A DNA stretch of 38,118 nt from GCA-002790615 sp964438025 (GCA_964438025.1 CAYTIK010000007.1:1-38118), one strand, 5' to 3'; shown: positions 1 to 7,506, counted from the first letter of the stretch. Notes: generated by a model from the sequence alone, not told the origin. Program-made: numbers and translations.

Positions 1-1
1 G

Positions 2-88
2 CGGAAGCGGAAGGATTCGAACCTTCGGTCCCCTTGCGAGGACTCCGGTTTTCAAAACCGGTGCATTAGACCACTCTGCCACACTTCC
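2..88 (-). tRNA. tRNA-Ser (anticodon TGA)
   Basis: On the minus strand a 7-bp acceptor stem (GGAAGTG with CGCTTCC), a long class II variable arm, a T-arm with loop TTCGAAT and the anticodon loop TTTGAAA are all visible. The anticodon is TGA, which reads UCA serine codons. The CCA end is not encoded. A broken tRNA 5' half lies just upstream on the same strand. Confidence 0.93.
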
Positions 89-133
89 GTTTTATTAAGT
101 TTTTCTGGCTAAGGCGGATCAGCCTCTGACTGA

Positions 134-170
134 CAAAACTGTTCCCTTAAACCACTTGGGTACGCTTCCC
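134..170 (-). pseudogene. tRNA-Ser/Leu-like 5' half, broken at the anticodon loop
   Basis: Read on the minus strand, this begins GGGAAGCG and continues through a D-arm (CCCAAGTGG) to CAGTTTTG, where tRNA similarity stops in the anticodon loop. The following bases (133 down to about 106) contain GGCTGATCCGCC, resembling part of the GGCGGA palindromes found elsewhere in the window. It lies upstream of the intact tRNA-Ser, the same arrangement as the broken Glu and Lys copies. Confidence 0.6.
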
Positions 171-259
171 TTACTTTAAAATACCAATTAGCCATCAATT
201 TGTAAACCTGTATAAATATGTTAGCATGGATATTAGTTGATTCAACTTAAATTAAATTT

Positions 260-808
260 ATGTATATCAGTCATCCCGACAATCAACCTTCCATTCCCAA
301 AGAAGAAAAAACTCAAGAATATGCGTATTCTTCCAAAAAACAACCTCCGGAAGTGCTTTTTTCCTGGCAAGCGCCGGAATTTGAATCTTTCGAACGCGAA
401 AAAAGATGGTATTTGTGGGTGGCCTTAATTTTATTGGCCATCATCGGTTATGCTACTTACACCAACAGCCCTGTCATGGCGATTACTTTTATTTTAATTG
501 GCGTGGTCGGTTATATTTATCTTAACAAAGAACCACGTACCCTTGATTTTCAGATTACCGCCAAGGGCATTGCAGTGGGAAAAGATTTCTATGATTTTGA
601 TTCGATAAATTCTTTTTGGATTTTTGAAAATGCAACGCAATTTGATATTTTAAGTTTGCATATTAAAAATCGCTTCATGCCTTTTATCCAGATTCCCTTT
701 CCGGAAGAAACTTCCGTTAAACTGCGTCTTCTGTTGCGCGACTATATTCCGGAAGAAAAGCAAGAATTGACTTTGGCCGATTCACTTGAAAAATTCTTCC
801 GTCTGTAG
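260..808 (+). CDS. Membrane protein with two N-terminal TM helices, unknown function
   Basis: A 182-residue protein. A hydrophilic N-terminus of about 48 residues is followed by two adjacent hydrophobic helices (about 50-68 and 72-89). A soluble C-terminal domain (about 95-170), rich in alternating hydrophobic residues, looks like a small beta-rich PH-like domain. This layout resembles conserved uncharacterised proteins of Patescibacteria, but I do not recognise a named function. No Shine-Dalgarno sequence precedes the ATG. It is a single-gene unit between tRNA loci. Confidence 0.75.
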   Translation: MYISHPDNQPSIPKEEKTQEYAYSSKKQPPEVLFSWQAPEFESFEREKRWYLWVALILLAIIGYATYTNSPVMAITFILIGVVGYIYLNKEPRTLDFQITAKGIAVGKDFYDFDSINSFWIFENATQFDILSLHIKNRFMPFIQIPFPEETSVKLRLLLRDYIPEEKQELTLADSLEKFFRL

Positions 809-834
809 TAGTTTGAATTATTGTTATTTTTGTA

Positions 835-853
835 GCCCCCTTAGCTCAGTGGA
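835..853 (+). pseudogene. tRNA 5'-end fragment
   Basis: Nineteen bases, GCCCCCTTAGCTCAGTGGA, look like the acceptor strand and D-arm start of a class I tRNA. They run straight into a CCCCGCACC repeat arm. A 3'-end tRNA-like fragment (GATTCCTGCC, then AGCGCACCA) lies at about 1048-1067, beyond the intact tRNA-Arg. The two fragments do not pair convincingly, so they need not come from one gene. Confidence 0.45.
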
Positions 854-971
854 CCCCGCACCAAAATTTGCTCCCGTAGCTCAGTTGGATAGAGCGCAAG
901 CTTGCGGAGCTTGAGGTCACAGGTTCGAACCCTGTCGAGAGCACAATTAATTTCGCAAATTTGGTGCGGGG
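854..971. repeat. Inverted-repeat pair (CCCCGCACC arms) enclosing tRNA-Arg
   Basis: The left arm (854-870, CCCCGCACCAAAATTTG) and right arm (956-971, CAAATTTGGTGCGGGG) are inverted copies differing by one extra A. They enclose tRNA-Arg(GCG), and the last base of the left arm is the first base of the tRNA. The CCCCGCAC terminus recurs at 995-1024, 25160-25222 and 27025-27155, so this is a dispersed family. Confidence 0.8.
870..943 (+). tRNA. tRNA-Arg (anticodon GCG)
   Basis: The acceptor stem GCTCCCG pairs with CGAGAGC with one C-A mismatch. The anticodon stem-loop is CAAGC-TTGCGGA-GCTTG and the T-loop is TTCGAAC. Anticodon GCG reads CGC and CGU arginine codons; most bacteria use an ACG (inosine) tRNA here, so an unmodified GCG is mildly unusual. 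The gene sits between inverted-repeat arms. Confidence 0.88.
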
Positions 972-994
972 CAAGTGTCGCGTCTGGTTGTTTA

Positions 995-1024
995 CCCCGC
1001 ACTAAACCCTGTTTTAGTGCGGGG
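995..1024. repeat. CCCCGCACTAAA hairpin repeat
   Basis: A perfect 12-bp inverted repeat (CCCCGCACTAAA / TTTAGTGCGGGG) with a 6-nt loop. It shares its termini with the repeats around groL and around the neighbouring tRNA-Arg. Confidence 0.75.
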
Positions 1025-1083
1025 CGGTCAAAGAAATTATAAGGTCCGATTCCTGCCAAGCGCACCATTTTTATTTCTTTATT

Positions 1084-3186
1084 ATGCCTACCGTTCAATC
1101 TTTACTTAAAGACGTCGGGAAAATTACACCCCGCTATGTTAAAATATTGGCGGATTTGGGTCTTTTCACCGTGAAAGACCTGCTTTTTTATTTCCCTGCC
1201 CGCTACGATGATTTCTCCCGCATTGTTCCCATTGAAGAAAAATATCTGAATCAAGTAATAACCGTAGAAGGAAAAATTATTAAAACTAAACTGGCACGGA
1301 TTTGGCGCCGCCGAATGACTCTTTTTGAAGTCATCATTCAAGACGGCAACAAAATACCTCTTAAGGCGCTGTGGTTTAATCAGCCATACTTGGGCGAAAC
1401 TTTAAAAGAAGGGGTGACAGTTCGTTTGAGCGGCAAGATGACTTTGAATAAAAAATTTCTTTTTCTTTCCAATCCAGCTTGGGAAATGGCAACTAGGGAA
1501 AGCACGAATACCGGACGGATTGTTCCTGTTTATCGGGAACCCAAAGGTTTAACATCCAAATGGCTACGCTGGAAAATACAAGAATTTTTGCCCTGCGCTT
1601 CACAATTGGCAGAAATTACTCCGACTAAAATAGCGAAAAAATTTAATTTATATTCTCTAGCTAAAGCTCTTAACCAAATTCATTTTCCTAAAAACTCAGA
1701 TAGTTTAGTCCGCGCGCAAAAAACTTTCGCCTTCCAGGAAATGCTGCTGCTCCAAATTAAAAGCTTACGCCTGAAAAAAGAATGGGAAGCGCATAATTCT
1801 TGCGCTATAAAATTCGACCAGAATTTAATTAAAAAATTTGTCGAAGCCTTGCCTTTCCAGCTTACTAACGCGCAAAGAAAATCCTCTTTTGAAATTTTGC
1901 AAGATTTGGAAAATCCCCGCCCGATGAATCGGCTACTGAACGGCGACGTCGGATCCGGAAAAACTCTGGTGGCCGCGATTGCCGCCTTGCAATCTATCCA
2001 AGCCGGCTACCAAGTGGCCCTGATGGCGCCGACGGAAGTTTTGGCTAAGCAACATTACACGAATTTTTGCAAGCTTTTTGAAAAATACGATTTCAAAATT
2101 AGCTTAATTACTAGCAGCACAAAAATTTTGAATCATGAATCACGAATTACGAATCAAAAAAATAAAAAAATTCATAATTCAAAATTCATAATTCAAAATT
2201 CTAATCTAGTTATTGGCACTCACGCTCTTATCCAAAAGGATGTTTGTTTTCAGAATTTAGCGCTGGCCATTATCGATGAACAACACCGTTTCGGCGTGAC
2301 CCAAAGAGCTGCCTTACAGCAAAGCGCGCTGGAGCTCAAAGACGGTAGTCCGAAAACTATTCCACACTTACTCACGCTCACCGCTACGCCCATTCCGCGG
2401 ACGCTGGCTATCGCCTTCTCTGGCAATTTGGATATTTCTCTTTTAGATGAAATGCCCAAAAACCGCTTGCCAATCATTACGCAAATTGTTCCTCCCTCTG
2501 GAAGGGACGAGGCTTATGCTTTTTTAAAAAAACAGATTCTATCCGGACGACAGGCTTTTGTTATTTTACCCTTAGTGGAAGAATCCCAGGCTTTGGCAGA
2601 ACTTAAAGCGGCCACCGCCGAATATAAAAAACTTTCAGAAGAAATATTCCCCGATCTAAAGATTGGCTTGCTCCATGGCCGCTTAAAGTCCGCTGAAAAA
2701 GAAAAAGTGATGTCCGAGTTAAAGGATAAAAAAATGGATATTTTAGTCGCCACTTCCGTCGTGGAAGTCGGCATTGATATTCCCAATGCTACAATTATGC
2801 TCATTGAAGACGCCGAACGTTTCGGTCTTTCTCAATTGCATCAATTCCGAGGCCGGGTTGGTCGCGGCGAACATCAATCATATTGTTTGCTTTTTACCAA
2901 TTCCGATTCCGCTAAATCGCTGGAAAGATTAAAAGCGCTGGTCGAAACCAATAATGGTTTTGACATTGCCGAAAAAGATTTACAACTGCGCGGTCCGGGA
3001 CAATTTTTCGGCACGGTGCAATCCGGCCTGCCCGACATTGCGATGGAAAGTTTAACCAATATCAAGTTGATAAAATTCGCTCAAGCGGAAGCCAAAAATA
3101 TTCTCTCTGAAGATCCAGAATTAAAAAAACATCTGGCCATTCAAAAAGAGCTGGAAAAATTCCAAGAGAAAATCCATCTAGAATAA
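1084..3186 (+). CDS. recG: ATP-dependent DNA helicase RecG
   Basis: A 700-residue protein. RecG reverses stalled replication forks and branch-migrates Holliday junctions. The N-terminal wedge/OB region covers about residues 1-240. Helicase motif I is GDVGSGKT (about 288-295), motif II is the RecG-type DEQH followed by RFG, and TATPIPRT (motif III) and the motif VI region with GRVGRGEH are present. The C-terminal region carries LRGPGQFFGTVQSG, typical of RecG. The segment just before VIGTHALIQ is unusual: about 30 residues are encoded by A/T-rich direct repeats (2127-2201). No Shine-Dalgarno precedes the ATG. A hairpin terminator follows the stop. Confidence 0.97.
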   Translation: MPTVQSLLKDVGKITPRYVKILADLGLFTVKDLLFYFPARYDDFSRIVPIEEKYLNQVITVEGKIIKTKLARIWRRRMTLFEVIIQDGNKIPLKALWFNQPYLGETLKEGVTVRLSGKMTLNKKFLFLSNPAWEMATRESTNTGRIVPVYREPKGLTSKWLRWKIQEFLPCASQLAEITPTKIAKKFNLYSLAKALNQIHFPKNSDSLVRAQKTFAFQEMLLLQIKSLRLKKEWEAHNSCAIKFDQNLIKKFVEALPFQLTNAQRKSSFEILQDLENPRPMNRLLNGDVGSGKTLVAAIAALQSIQAGYQVALMAPTEVLAKQHYTNFCKLFEKYDFKISLITSSTKILNHESRITNQKNKKIHNSKFIIQNSNLVIGTHALIQKDVCFQNLALAIIDEQHRFGVTQRAALQQSALELKDGSPKTIPHLLTLTATPIPRTLAIAFSGNLDISLLDEMPKNRLPIITQIVPPSGRDEAYAFLKKQILSGRQAFVILPLVEESQALAELKAATAEYKKLSEEIFPDLKIGLLHGRLKSAEKEKVMSELKDKKMDILVATSVVEVGIDIPNATIMLIEDAERFGLSQLHQFRGRVGRGEHQSYCLLFTNSDSAKSLERLKALVETNNGFDIAEKDLQLRGPGQFFGTVQSGLPDIAMESLTNIKLIKFAQAEAKNILSEDPELKKHLAIQKELEKFQEKIHLE
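2127..2201. repeat. A/T-rich direct repeats translated within recG
   Basis: Short repeated words (AATCATGAATCACGAATTAC, then two copies of ATTCATAATTCAAA) occupy a stretch inside the helicase domain and stay in frame. Similar words occur between genes elsewhere, for example at 7507-7543 and 36725-36800. They replace and lengthen a surface segment normally found between the LLTGS-like motif and VIGTHALIQ. Confidence 0.75.
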
Positions 3187-3189
3187 GAA

Positions 3190-3223
3190 AAGGCCGCGCT
3201 TGATAAGCTACGGCCTTGTTTTT
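3190..3223 (+). terminator. Rho-independent terminator of recG
   Basis: The stem AAGGCCG/CGGCCTT encloses a 14-nt loop and is followed by GTTTTTC, four bases after the recG stop. Confidence 0.8.
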
Positions 3224-3256
3224 CTAAATATTTTTGACCCATTTTTATTTTACTCC

Positions 3257-3529
3257 TTAAGAGGTTCTATCCCTTTGTCCATTAGAATTTTGTTTGCATA
3301 GCGACGCTCCCTGGCGTTCTTTTTTATTTTCTACCCTTATCCGCCACATGATTACAGCAGCTACTGCAAGCGAGAAAAGAGTTACTAGCACATACCCCTC
3401 CGCCCAATATTTTGATGCATTTACGCATAAAAATACCAAGCTGAATAACGCCACTCCCAGCACTATTTCAAAAAAACTGGAAATATTCTTCATGCTAAGC
3501 TTCTGCCGCCACTCCTTCATCGTTTTCAT
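3257..3529 (-). CDS. Small two-TM membrane protein, unknown
   Basis: A 90-residue protein if it starts at the ATG that follows a strong GGAAGGAGG Shine-Dalgarno with 8-nt spacing. An upstream in-frame ATG would add 16 residues but has no such signal. Two hydrophobic helices lie at about residues 15-37 and 41-64, followed by a basic, hydrophilic tail. No family is recognised. It stands alone between recG and mpg. The strong Shine-Dalgarno contrasts with its neighbours and is shared with other accessory genes in the window. Confidence 0.65.
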   Translation of the reverse strand: MKTMKEWRQKLSMKNISSFFEIVLGVALFSLVFLCVNASKYWAEGYVLVTLFSLAVAAVIMWRIRVENKKERQGASLCKQNSNGQRDRTS

Positions 3530-3643
3530 CTTTTTCCCCTCCTTCCTTAAAAGATTAAGTTGGATTAGATCAAACATACTAGGAAAGAACCTTCCTGAAT
3601 CTAGACCAATTTAATGCTAAAACACTTCCGTTTATTTGGCAAA

Positions 3644-4234
3644 TTATTTTAATTCTAACGTAAACCGCCACAAATAATCCTTGCAATGCTTGGCATAATC
3701 CACGCCCACCCTTTTGGTTCTTTTAATTTGAGCTGGTTTTATTTTCTTCCCCGATTCTATCCATAATTCCTCTCCCCTGGCTATATTCCAACCGTTTAAT
3801 TCTTTATCTATTTTTAATTCCCGGCAGACTTTTCCCGGACCGTTTAATTTAACGATTTCCCCCGACATTTTACAAATCCCTCTGTCCTGCGGACTTCTCC
3901 CTTTTCTAAAGGGAGAGTTTTTTATGATTTCCACTCCTCGAATTAAAACCGCCGCCGGGTAATCCTTTTTCTCCGTCACAATATTCAAACAATGATACAT
4001 GCCGTAGATTAAATAAATGTAGGCCCGCCCCGCTTCGCCAAACATCAATTCCGTTCTCGGTGTTCGACCCTTGGAAGCGTGACTCGCCAAATCTTTTTTT
4101 CCTTTGTAGGCTTCTGTCTCCGTAATAATTCCTCGGATTATTTTATTCCCTATTTTACGTACTAAAATACACCCCAAAAGTTCTTGGGCCACTTTAAGTG
4201 TATCTCTCTGATAAAATTTTCGATTTAAAATCAT
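3644..4234 (-). CDS. mpg: DNA-3-methyladenine glycosylase (AAG/MPG family)
   Basis: A 196-residue monofunctional glycosylase that removes alkylated purines in base excision repair. Family motifs include the N-terminal F(Y)-RD-T-VA-LLG pattern, TETEAY with the catalytic-region glutamate (about residues 38-43), RAYIYLIYGMYHCLN (about 70-84), AAVLIRGVE and LNGPGKVC (about 129-136). Between the last two motifs, about 13 residues (SPFRKGRSPQDRG) are encoded by a GC-richer inverted repeat that looks like an interspersed repeat read in frame. There is no Shine-Dalgarno. The gene is a single unit, convergent with recG. Confidence 0.93.
   Translation of the reverse strand: MILNRKFYQRDTLKVAQELLGCILVRKIGNKIIRGIITETEAYKGKKDLASHASKGRTPRTELMFGEAGRAYIYLIYGMYHCLNIVTEKKDYPAAVLIRGVEIIKNSPFRKGRSPQDRGICKMSGEIVKLNGPGKVCRELKIDKELNGWNIARGEELWIESGKKIKPAQIKRTKRVGVDYAKHCKDYLWRFTLELK
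3878..3920. repeat. Palindrome-containing repeat translated within mpg
   Basis: CTCCCTTT-TCT-AAAGGGAG is a perfect 8-bp inverted repeat. It is preceded by TCTGTCCTGCGGACTT, which contains the shorter inverted repeat GTCC/GGAC. The unit encodes SPFRKGRSPQDRG, which has no counterpart in the AAG fold as I know it. Only one copy is visible in this window, so its repeat status is an inference. Confidence 0.55.
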
Positions 4235-4343
4235 ATGCTTATTTTAACTTATCTGAGTTTAAAAATACAGCTATCTGGAATAAATGTAAATATATGCTTT
4301 ACAACATTTCTAGCAAAAATTATGCCTTTTATAAAGCTTAAAA

Positions 4344-4414
4344 TTGACAATTTATCTAAAATATGCTAGAATTGTATAGTTAGTATGGACATTTGTCCAA
4401 AAAAGGTTTATAAT
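4344..4414 (+). promoter_or_regulatory. Two sigma-70-type promoters of the TrmB-like operon
   Basis: Promoter 1 has TTGACA (4344-4349), a 17-bp spacer and TAGAAT (4367-4372). Promoter 2 has TGGACA (4386-4391), a 17-bp spacer and TATAAT (4409-4414). Promoter 2 would start transcription about 10 nt before the ATG at 4431, giving a nearly leaderless message. The -35 box of promoter 2 lies inside a palindrome. Confidence 0.75.
4386..4399. promoter_or_regulatory. Candidate operator palindrome TGGACA-TT-TGTCCA
   Basis: A perfect 6-bp inverted repeat with a 2-bp centre. It lies where promoter 1 would begin transcription and covers the -35 box of promoter 2. Placed 31 bp before a gene for a DNA-binding regulator, it is a reasonable site for autoregulation; binding itself is inferred. 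Confidence 0.5.
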
Positions 4415-4430
4415 CATTAATCAAATAAAA

Positions 4431-5189
4431 ATGAAAAGAAATATCTCGGAAAATCTAAAAAAGGCTCTTTTACAATTAAATCTAACCGAAAAAGAGATTG
4501 TCTCTTATCTGACACTCTTGGAGCAAGGAGCTTTATCAATCCAGGATATTTCCAAAAATACCGGTATTAATCGCGTTACAACCTATTCCGCCATAGAAGA
4601 ACTGAAACAAAAGGGATTAGTTTCAGAAAGCCGCAGGGGAAAGCGCAAGCTTTTCGTAGCTGAAAATCCGGAAAGTCTGGAAAATATTTTGCAAGAAAAA
4701 AAGCACCAGTTAAAACAGGAAGAAAATATTTTGCAAAACATTATTCTCCCCTCTCTTAAGGCTATTAATATTAATCAGGAAAACAAACCCCAGATAAAAT
4801 TCTTTGAAGGCGCTGACGAGATAAACAAGATATTCGATAATATTCTGAAAAGTTCAGAAGTAATCGACTGCGGAAGTTATGATACGGCCATCAAGGCTAC
4901 TACGCAAGCTTTCGAAAAAGAGTATTTTGCGGAAATAAAAAGAAAAAAGATTTTTTTTCGGATGATTTTGGAAGATACTTCCCTGAATCGGAAATTCGCC
5001 GAGATGGGAAAAGGAGCTATTCATGTGAAGTTTTTGCCGCCGGAAACCAAGAGTTCGGCAGATATCATCGTTTTTGGAGAAAACGTAGCGCTCATGTCAT
5101 ATGATCGACAAACAGCTACGCTCATCGGAAACAAATCCATCGCAGACAGCATTAAAATGTATCTGGATTTTATGTGGGATAGACTGTAA
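4431..5189 (+). CDS. TrmB-family HTH transcriptional regulator
   Basis: A 252-residue protein. The N-terminal winged helix-turn-helix (about 10-75) has the TrmB pattern (LNLTEKEIVSYLTLLEQG, then ISKNTGINRVTTYSAIEELKQKGLV). A charged coiled-coil-like linker (about 80-105) and a C-terminal ligand/effector-like domain (about 115-250) follow. TrmB proteins in archaea sense sugars; relatives in Patescibacteria are uncharacterised. It has no Shine-Dalgarno and heads an apparent operon with the ParA-like gene 34 bp downstream. The upstream palindrome suggests autoregulation. Confidence 0.82.
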   Translation: MKRNISENLKKALLQLNLTEKEIVSYLTLLEQGALSIQDISKNTGINRVTTYSAIEELKQKGLVSESRRGKRKLFVAENPESLENILQEKKHQLKQEENILQNIILPSLKAININQENKPQIKFFEGADEINKIFDNILKSSEVIDCGSYDTAIKATTQAFEKEYFAEIKRKKIFFRMILEDTSLNRKFAEMGKGAIHVKFLPPETKSSADIIVFGENVALMSYDRQTATLIGNKSIADSIKMYLDFMWDRL

Positions 5190-5223
5190 AATACTTTCAA
5201 AATAAAATCGAGGAGGTAGCTAC

Positions 5224-5994
5224 ATGAAAACAATTCTTTTTCATTCGGCAAAAAGCGGATCGGGACAATCTACGTGCTTGGCAAATTGCGCCGTAAGACT
5301 TGCCTTAAAAGGCAAAAAAGTCCTAATACTTGATTTAAATATCGAGGAAGCGGCTGGACGGGTTGGTGTTATCCTGGGCATCAAGGAACGTAAAGGAAGT
5401 TCGGAAATAGTTGGTTTTACAAAATATCTCATAGGAAGCACGGGATTGATTAAGGAAGATATGACACGGTTGGCATCTCTTTTCCCCGTAATAGCTAAGA
5501 CGGGAGGAATGCTGGATTTACTTTCCGCAGACCCAAATCCTCATCTTATGGATATTATACAAAGACGATACAGTAGACCAGGAGAAATGTTCGGGAACAT
5601 CAAACAGTTTGTAACAAAAACCCTACCAGATTCATTTGACTACGGCTTTTTGTTTCTAGACCTGCCGGCAGGCTTTAACCCGATTTCAGACTGCCTGAGC
5701 TCTTGTGGTAAAAAGGTTTTTGTTTTCAGCAGTCCTGATCTGACTGGAGCTACAGGAAAAGCCAGGATTTTAGATTTTCACTTTTTCGAGAATCGGGTTA
5801 CCTACAATATTGTTTCTTTCTTTCCAAATCCAAGAAAAAACATTTGGTGGATAGAAGAGTATGGTAAAAGATGCAACCATGAAGTGGACATCGCCATACC
5901 CTACAACAAACGGCTGTTTTTCGAAAATGGTATTATCACCGAGGGTCTGGCGTCAGAAGCATTCAATTTGATTACAAAAAAAATACTGACTTAA
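5224..5994 (+). CDS. ParA/MinD-like P-loop ATPase with altered Walker A
   Basis: A 256-residue protein of the SIMIBI ParA/MinD/CpaE type. The P-loop region is AKSGSGQST (about residues 9-17), followed by VLILDLNIEEA (the A' position) and FLFLDLPAG (Walker B position, about 140-148). The deviant-motif lysine before the first glycine is kept, but the canonical Walker lysine (GKST) is Gln, so ATP hydrolysis may be altered or lost. Relatives position plasmids, pili or division proteins on membranes or the nucleoid; the partner here is unknown. A strong GAGGAGG Shine-Dalgarno precedes the ATG. A 104-aa gene follows 14 bp downstream. Confidence 0.75.
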   Translation: MKTILFHSAKSGSGQSTCLANCAVRLALKGKKVLILDLNIEEAAGRVGVILGIKERKGSSEIVGFTKYLIGSTGLIKEDMTRLASLFPVIAKTGGMLDLLSADPNPHLMDIIQRRYSRPGEMFGNIKQFVTKTLPDSFDYGFLFLDLPAGFNPISDCLSSCGKKVFVFSSPDLTGATGKARILDFHFFENRVTYNIVSFFPNPRKNIWWIEEYGKRCNHEVDIAIPYNKRLFFENGIITEGLASEAFNLITKKILT

Positions 5995-6008
5995 GAAAGG
6001 AGAGGCAC

Positions 6009-6323
6009 ATGAAAAAAAGAGGACTGAATTTATTGAAAGCCGCGGAAAGTTTTGACAGAAATCGCGACAGACTTACGGAGCAGTTTAGTCTTATGGATGA
6101 CGACAGATTCGCAAAGCAGATTGAGAACATATTAGAAACGAAGAATGTTCACAATATCTTTATGCTTATCCAGTTTCTCAATGCCTGTTGCCGTCATTCT
6201 ATGAGAAGATATGGTTTGATAAAATTCAGGCTTGGAGAAGAACTTGTAGCCAAGCTTGAGGACGAAGGTTTCCATATCTGCAACTGCACTAATTGGGCGA
6301 AAGTCGGCAGAAAAAACAGATAA
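6009..6323 (+). CDS. Small helical protein in ParA-like operon, unknown
   Basis: A 104-residue, mostly helical and charged protein with no predicted membrane segment and no family I recognise. Four cysteines are present: a CC pair at about 60-61 and CNC near the C-terminus (CNCTNWAKVG). AAAGGAGAGG is a clear Shine-Dalgarno. By position it could be a partner of the ParA-like ATPase, but only co-transcription supports this. A terminator follows at once. Confidence 0.65.
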   Translation: MKKRGLNLLKAAESFDRNRDRLTEQFSLMDDDRFAKQIENILETKNVHNIFMLIQFLNACCRHSMRRYGLIKFRLGEELVAKLEDEGFHICNCTNWAKVGRKNR

Positions 6324-6329
6324 ACTAAA

Positions 6330-6362
6330 GGGGCGACCGGATTCATGGCCGCCCTGTTTTTA
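6330..6362 (+). terminator. Terminator of the TrmB/ParA-like operon
   Basis: A stem of GGGGCG with CGCCCT, including further CC/GG pairing inside, is followed by GTTTTTATTTT. The end overlaps the stop codon of the convergent glycosyltransferase gene. Confidence 0.7.
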
Positions 6363-7502
6363 TTTTATAAGCGATCCGTATATCTTGAGCATTTTTTGCG
6401 CGCAGACTTTGTCGGTAAAATTTTCCCGGGCGATTTTAGCGGAAGCTAGAGACATGCTTTTGCGCAAGTCGCTGTCGGCGATTAATTTTTCCACCGCCCG
6501 GCAAAATTCTTTGGCGTTTTCCGGTACTAAAATTCCATTGGCTCCGTTTTTGACTAGACTATTAGTACCAGTAGCTTTAATCGCGACGATGGGCAAGCCC
6601 ATATACATTGCTTCGCTCACATTCATCCCCTGCGTTTCGCTTTGGGATGCGCCCACATAAATATCTCCGGCCGCTAAATAATTTTTCAATTCAACTTTGG
6701 GAACCAACCCGCAAAAAATAATTTTTTCAGACAATCCTTCTTTTTCCGCCAGCGCTTTTAATTCCGGTAAAAGATAGCCGTCACCGGCTACCAAAAATTT
6801 TAGGTGTTTATTTTTTTTGAGTAATCTAGTCAGTGCTTGAAAAATAAAACTGACATTTTTTTCTTCGGTTAAGCGTGAAGTCAGAAATAAAACCACGTCA
6901 TATTCTTTGATATTAAATTTTTTCCTTATAGCTAATCCATTGGAGTTTTGAAAAAGCGCTTCTTCTACGCCGGAAGCCACGGCTTCAATCGGAGTCGTTA
7001 CTCCCCATTTTCTTAAAATTCCGATGATAGAGTTGGTCGGTGCGATTACCAAGTCGGCTTGATTGGCGTATTTAACGGCATTCTTTATTGTCCAGGCCGC
7101 TATCCAGGAACTAGGCAAAAAAGGCACAAAATTGGTGTAGCGATCATAAAGCGTGTGCCAAGTGAAAACCAGCGGTATCTTCTTCTTTCTGGCCCATTTT
7201 AAAGCCGATCCACCCAAGAGATTGGGATGTTGGGAATGAATAATGTCGAAATCTGTTTCGCCTATAAGTTTATTCATTTTTCGGGAATAAGGTATTGGCA
7301 AAGCAAATTTAAAACGGACATTCGTATTGATGGATGGATAACGAAAAACCCGAGGATTTTCGTCCGGATAATTTTTTTCTTGGGGCGCAAAAATAAAAAC
7401 CTCATGGTTCCAGGTTTCAAATTTCTGACGGAAGCTTTCGATGGAATTGGCTACGCCGTAAGGATTAGGGAGATAGTTGTTGGTAAATATTGCGATTCTC
7501 AT
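6360..7502 (-). CDS. Glycosyltransferase family 4
   Basis: A 380-residue GT-B fold enzyme. The N-terminal acceptor domain begins MRIAIFTNNYLPNPYGVANS with a glycine-containing loop and includes FDIIHSQHPNLLG. The C-terminal nucleotide-sugar domain has FLTSRLTEEKN (about 206-216) and the E-x7-E motif in ETQGMNVSEAMYMGLPIVA (about 290-310). The family transfers sugars to lipids or glycans at the inner membrane face; related enzymes include diacylglycerol glucosyltransferases and PimB-like mannosyltransferases, and the exact substrate cannot be told. The start codon is four bases from the GxxExxY cassette, and no Shine-Dalgarno is seen. Confidence 0.9.
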   Translation of the reverse strand: MRIAIFTNNYLPNPYGVANSIESFRQKFETWNHEVFIFAPQEKNYPDENPRVFRYPSINTNVRFKFALPIPYSRKMNKLIGETDFDIIHSQHPNLLGGSALKWARKKKIPLVFTWHTLYDRYTNFVPFLPSSWIAAWTIKNAVKYANQADLVIAPTNSIIGILRKWGVTTPIEAVASGVEEALFQNSNGLAIRKKFNIKEYDVVLFLTSRLTEEKNVSFIFQALTRLLKKNKHLKFLVAGDGYLLPELKALAEKEGLSEKIIFCGLVPKVELKNYLAAGDIYVGASQSETQGMNVSEAMYMGLPIVAIKATGTNSLVKNGANGILVPENAKEFCRAVEKLIADSDLRKSMSLASAKIARENFTDKVCAQKMLKIYGSLIK

Positions 7503-7506
7503 AATA

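Noticed and set aside
841..1098. Minus-strand ORF of 85 codons over the tRNA-Arg
   Set aside because: It spans an intact tRNA and repeat arms and has no protein-like features. The same applies to minus-strand ORFs at 12940-13173 and 13493-13846 over the tRNA cluster.
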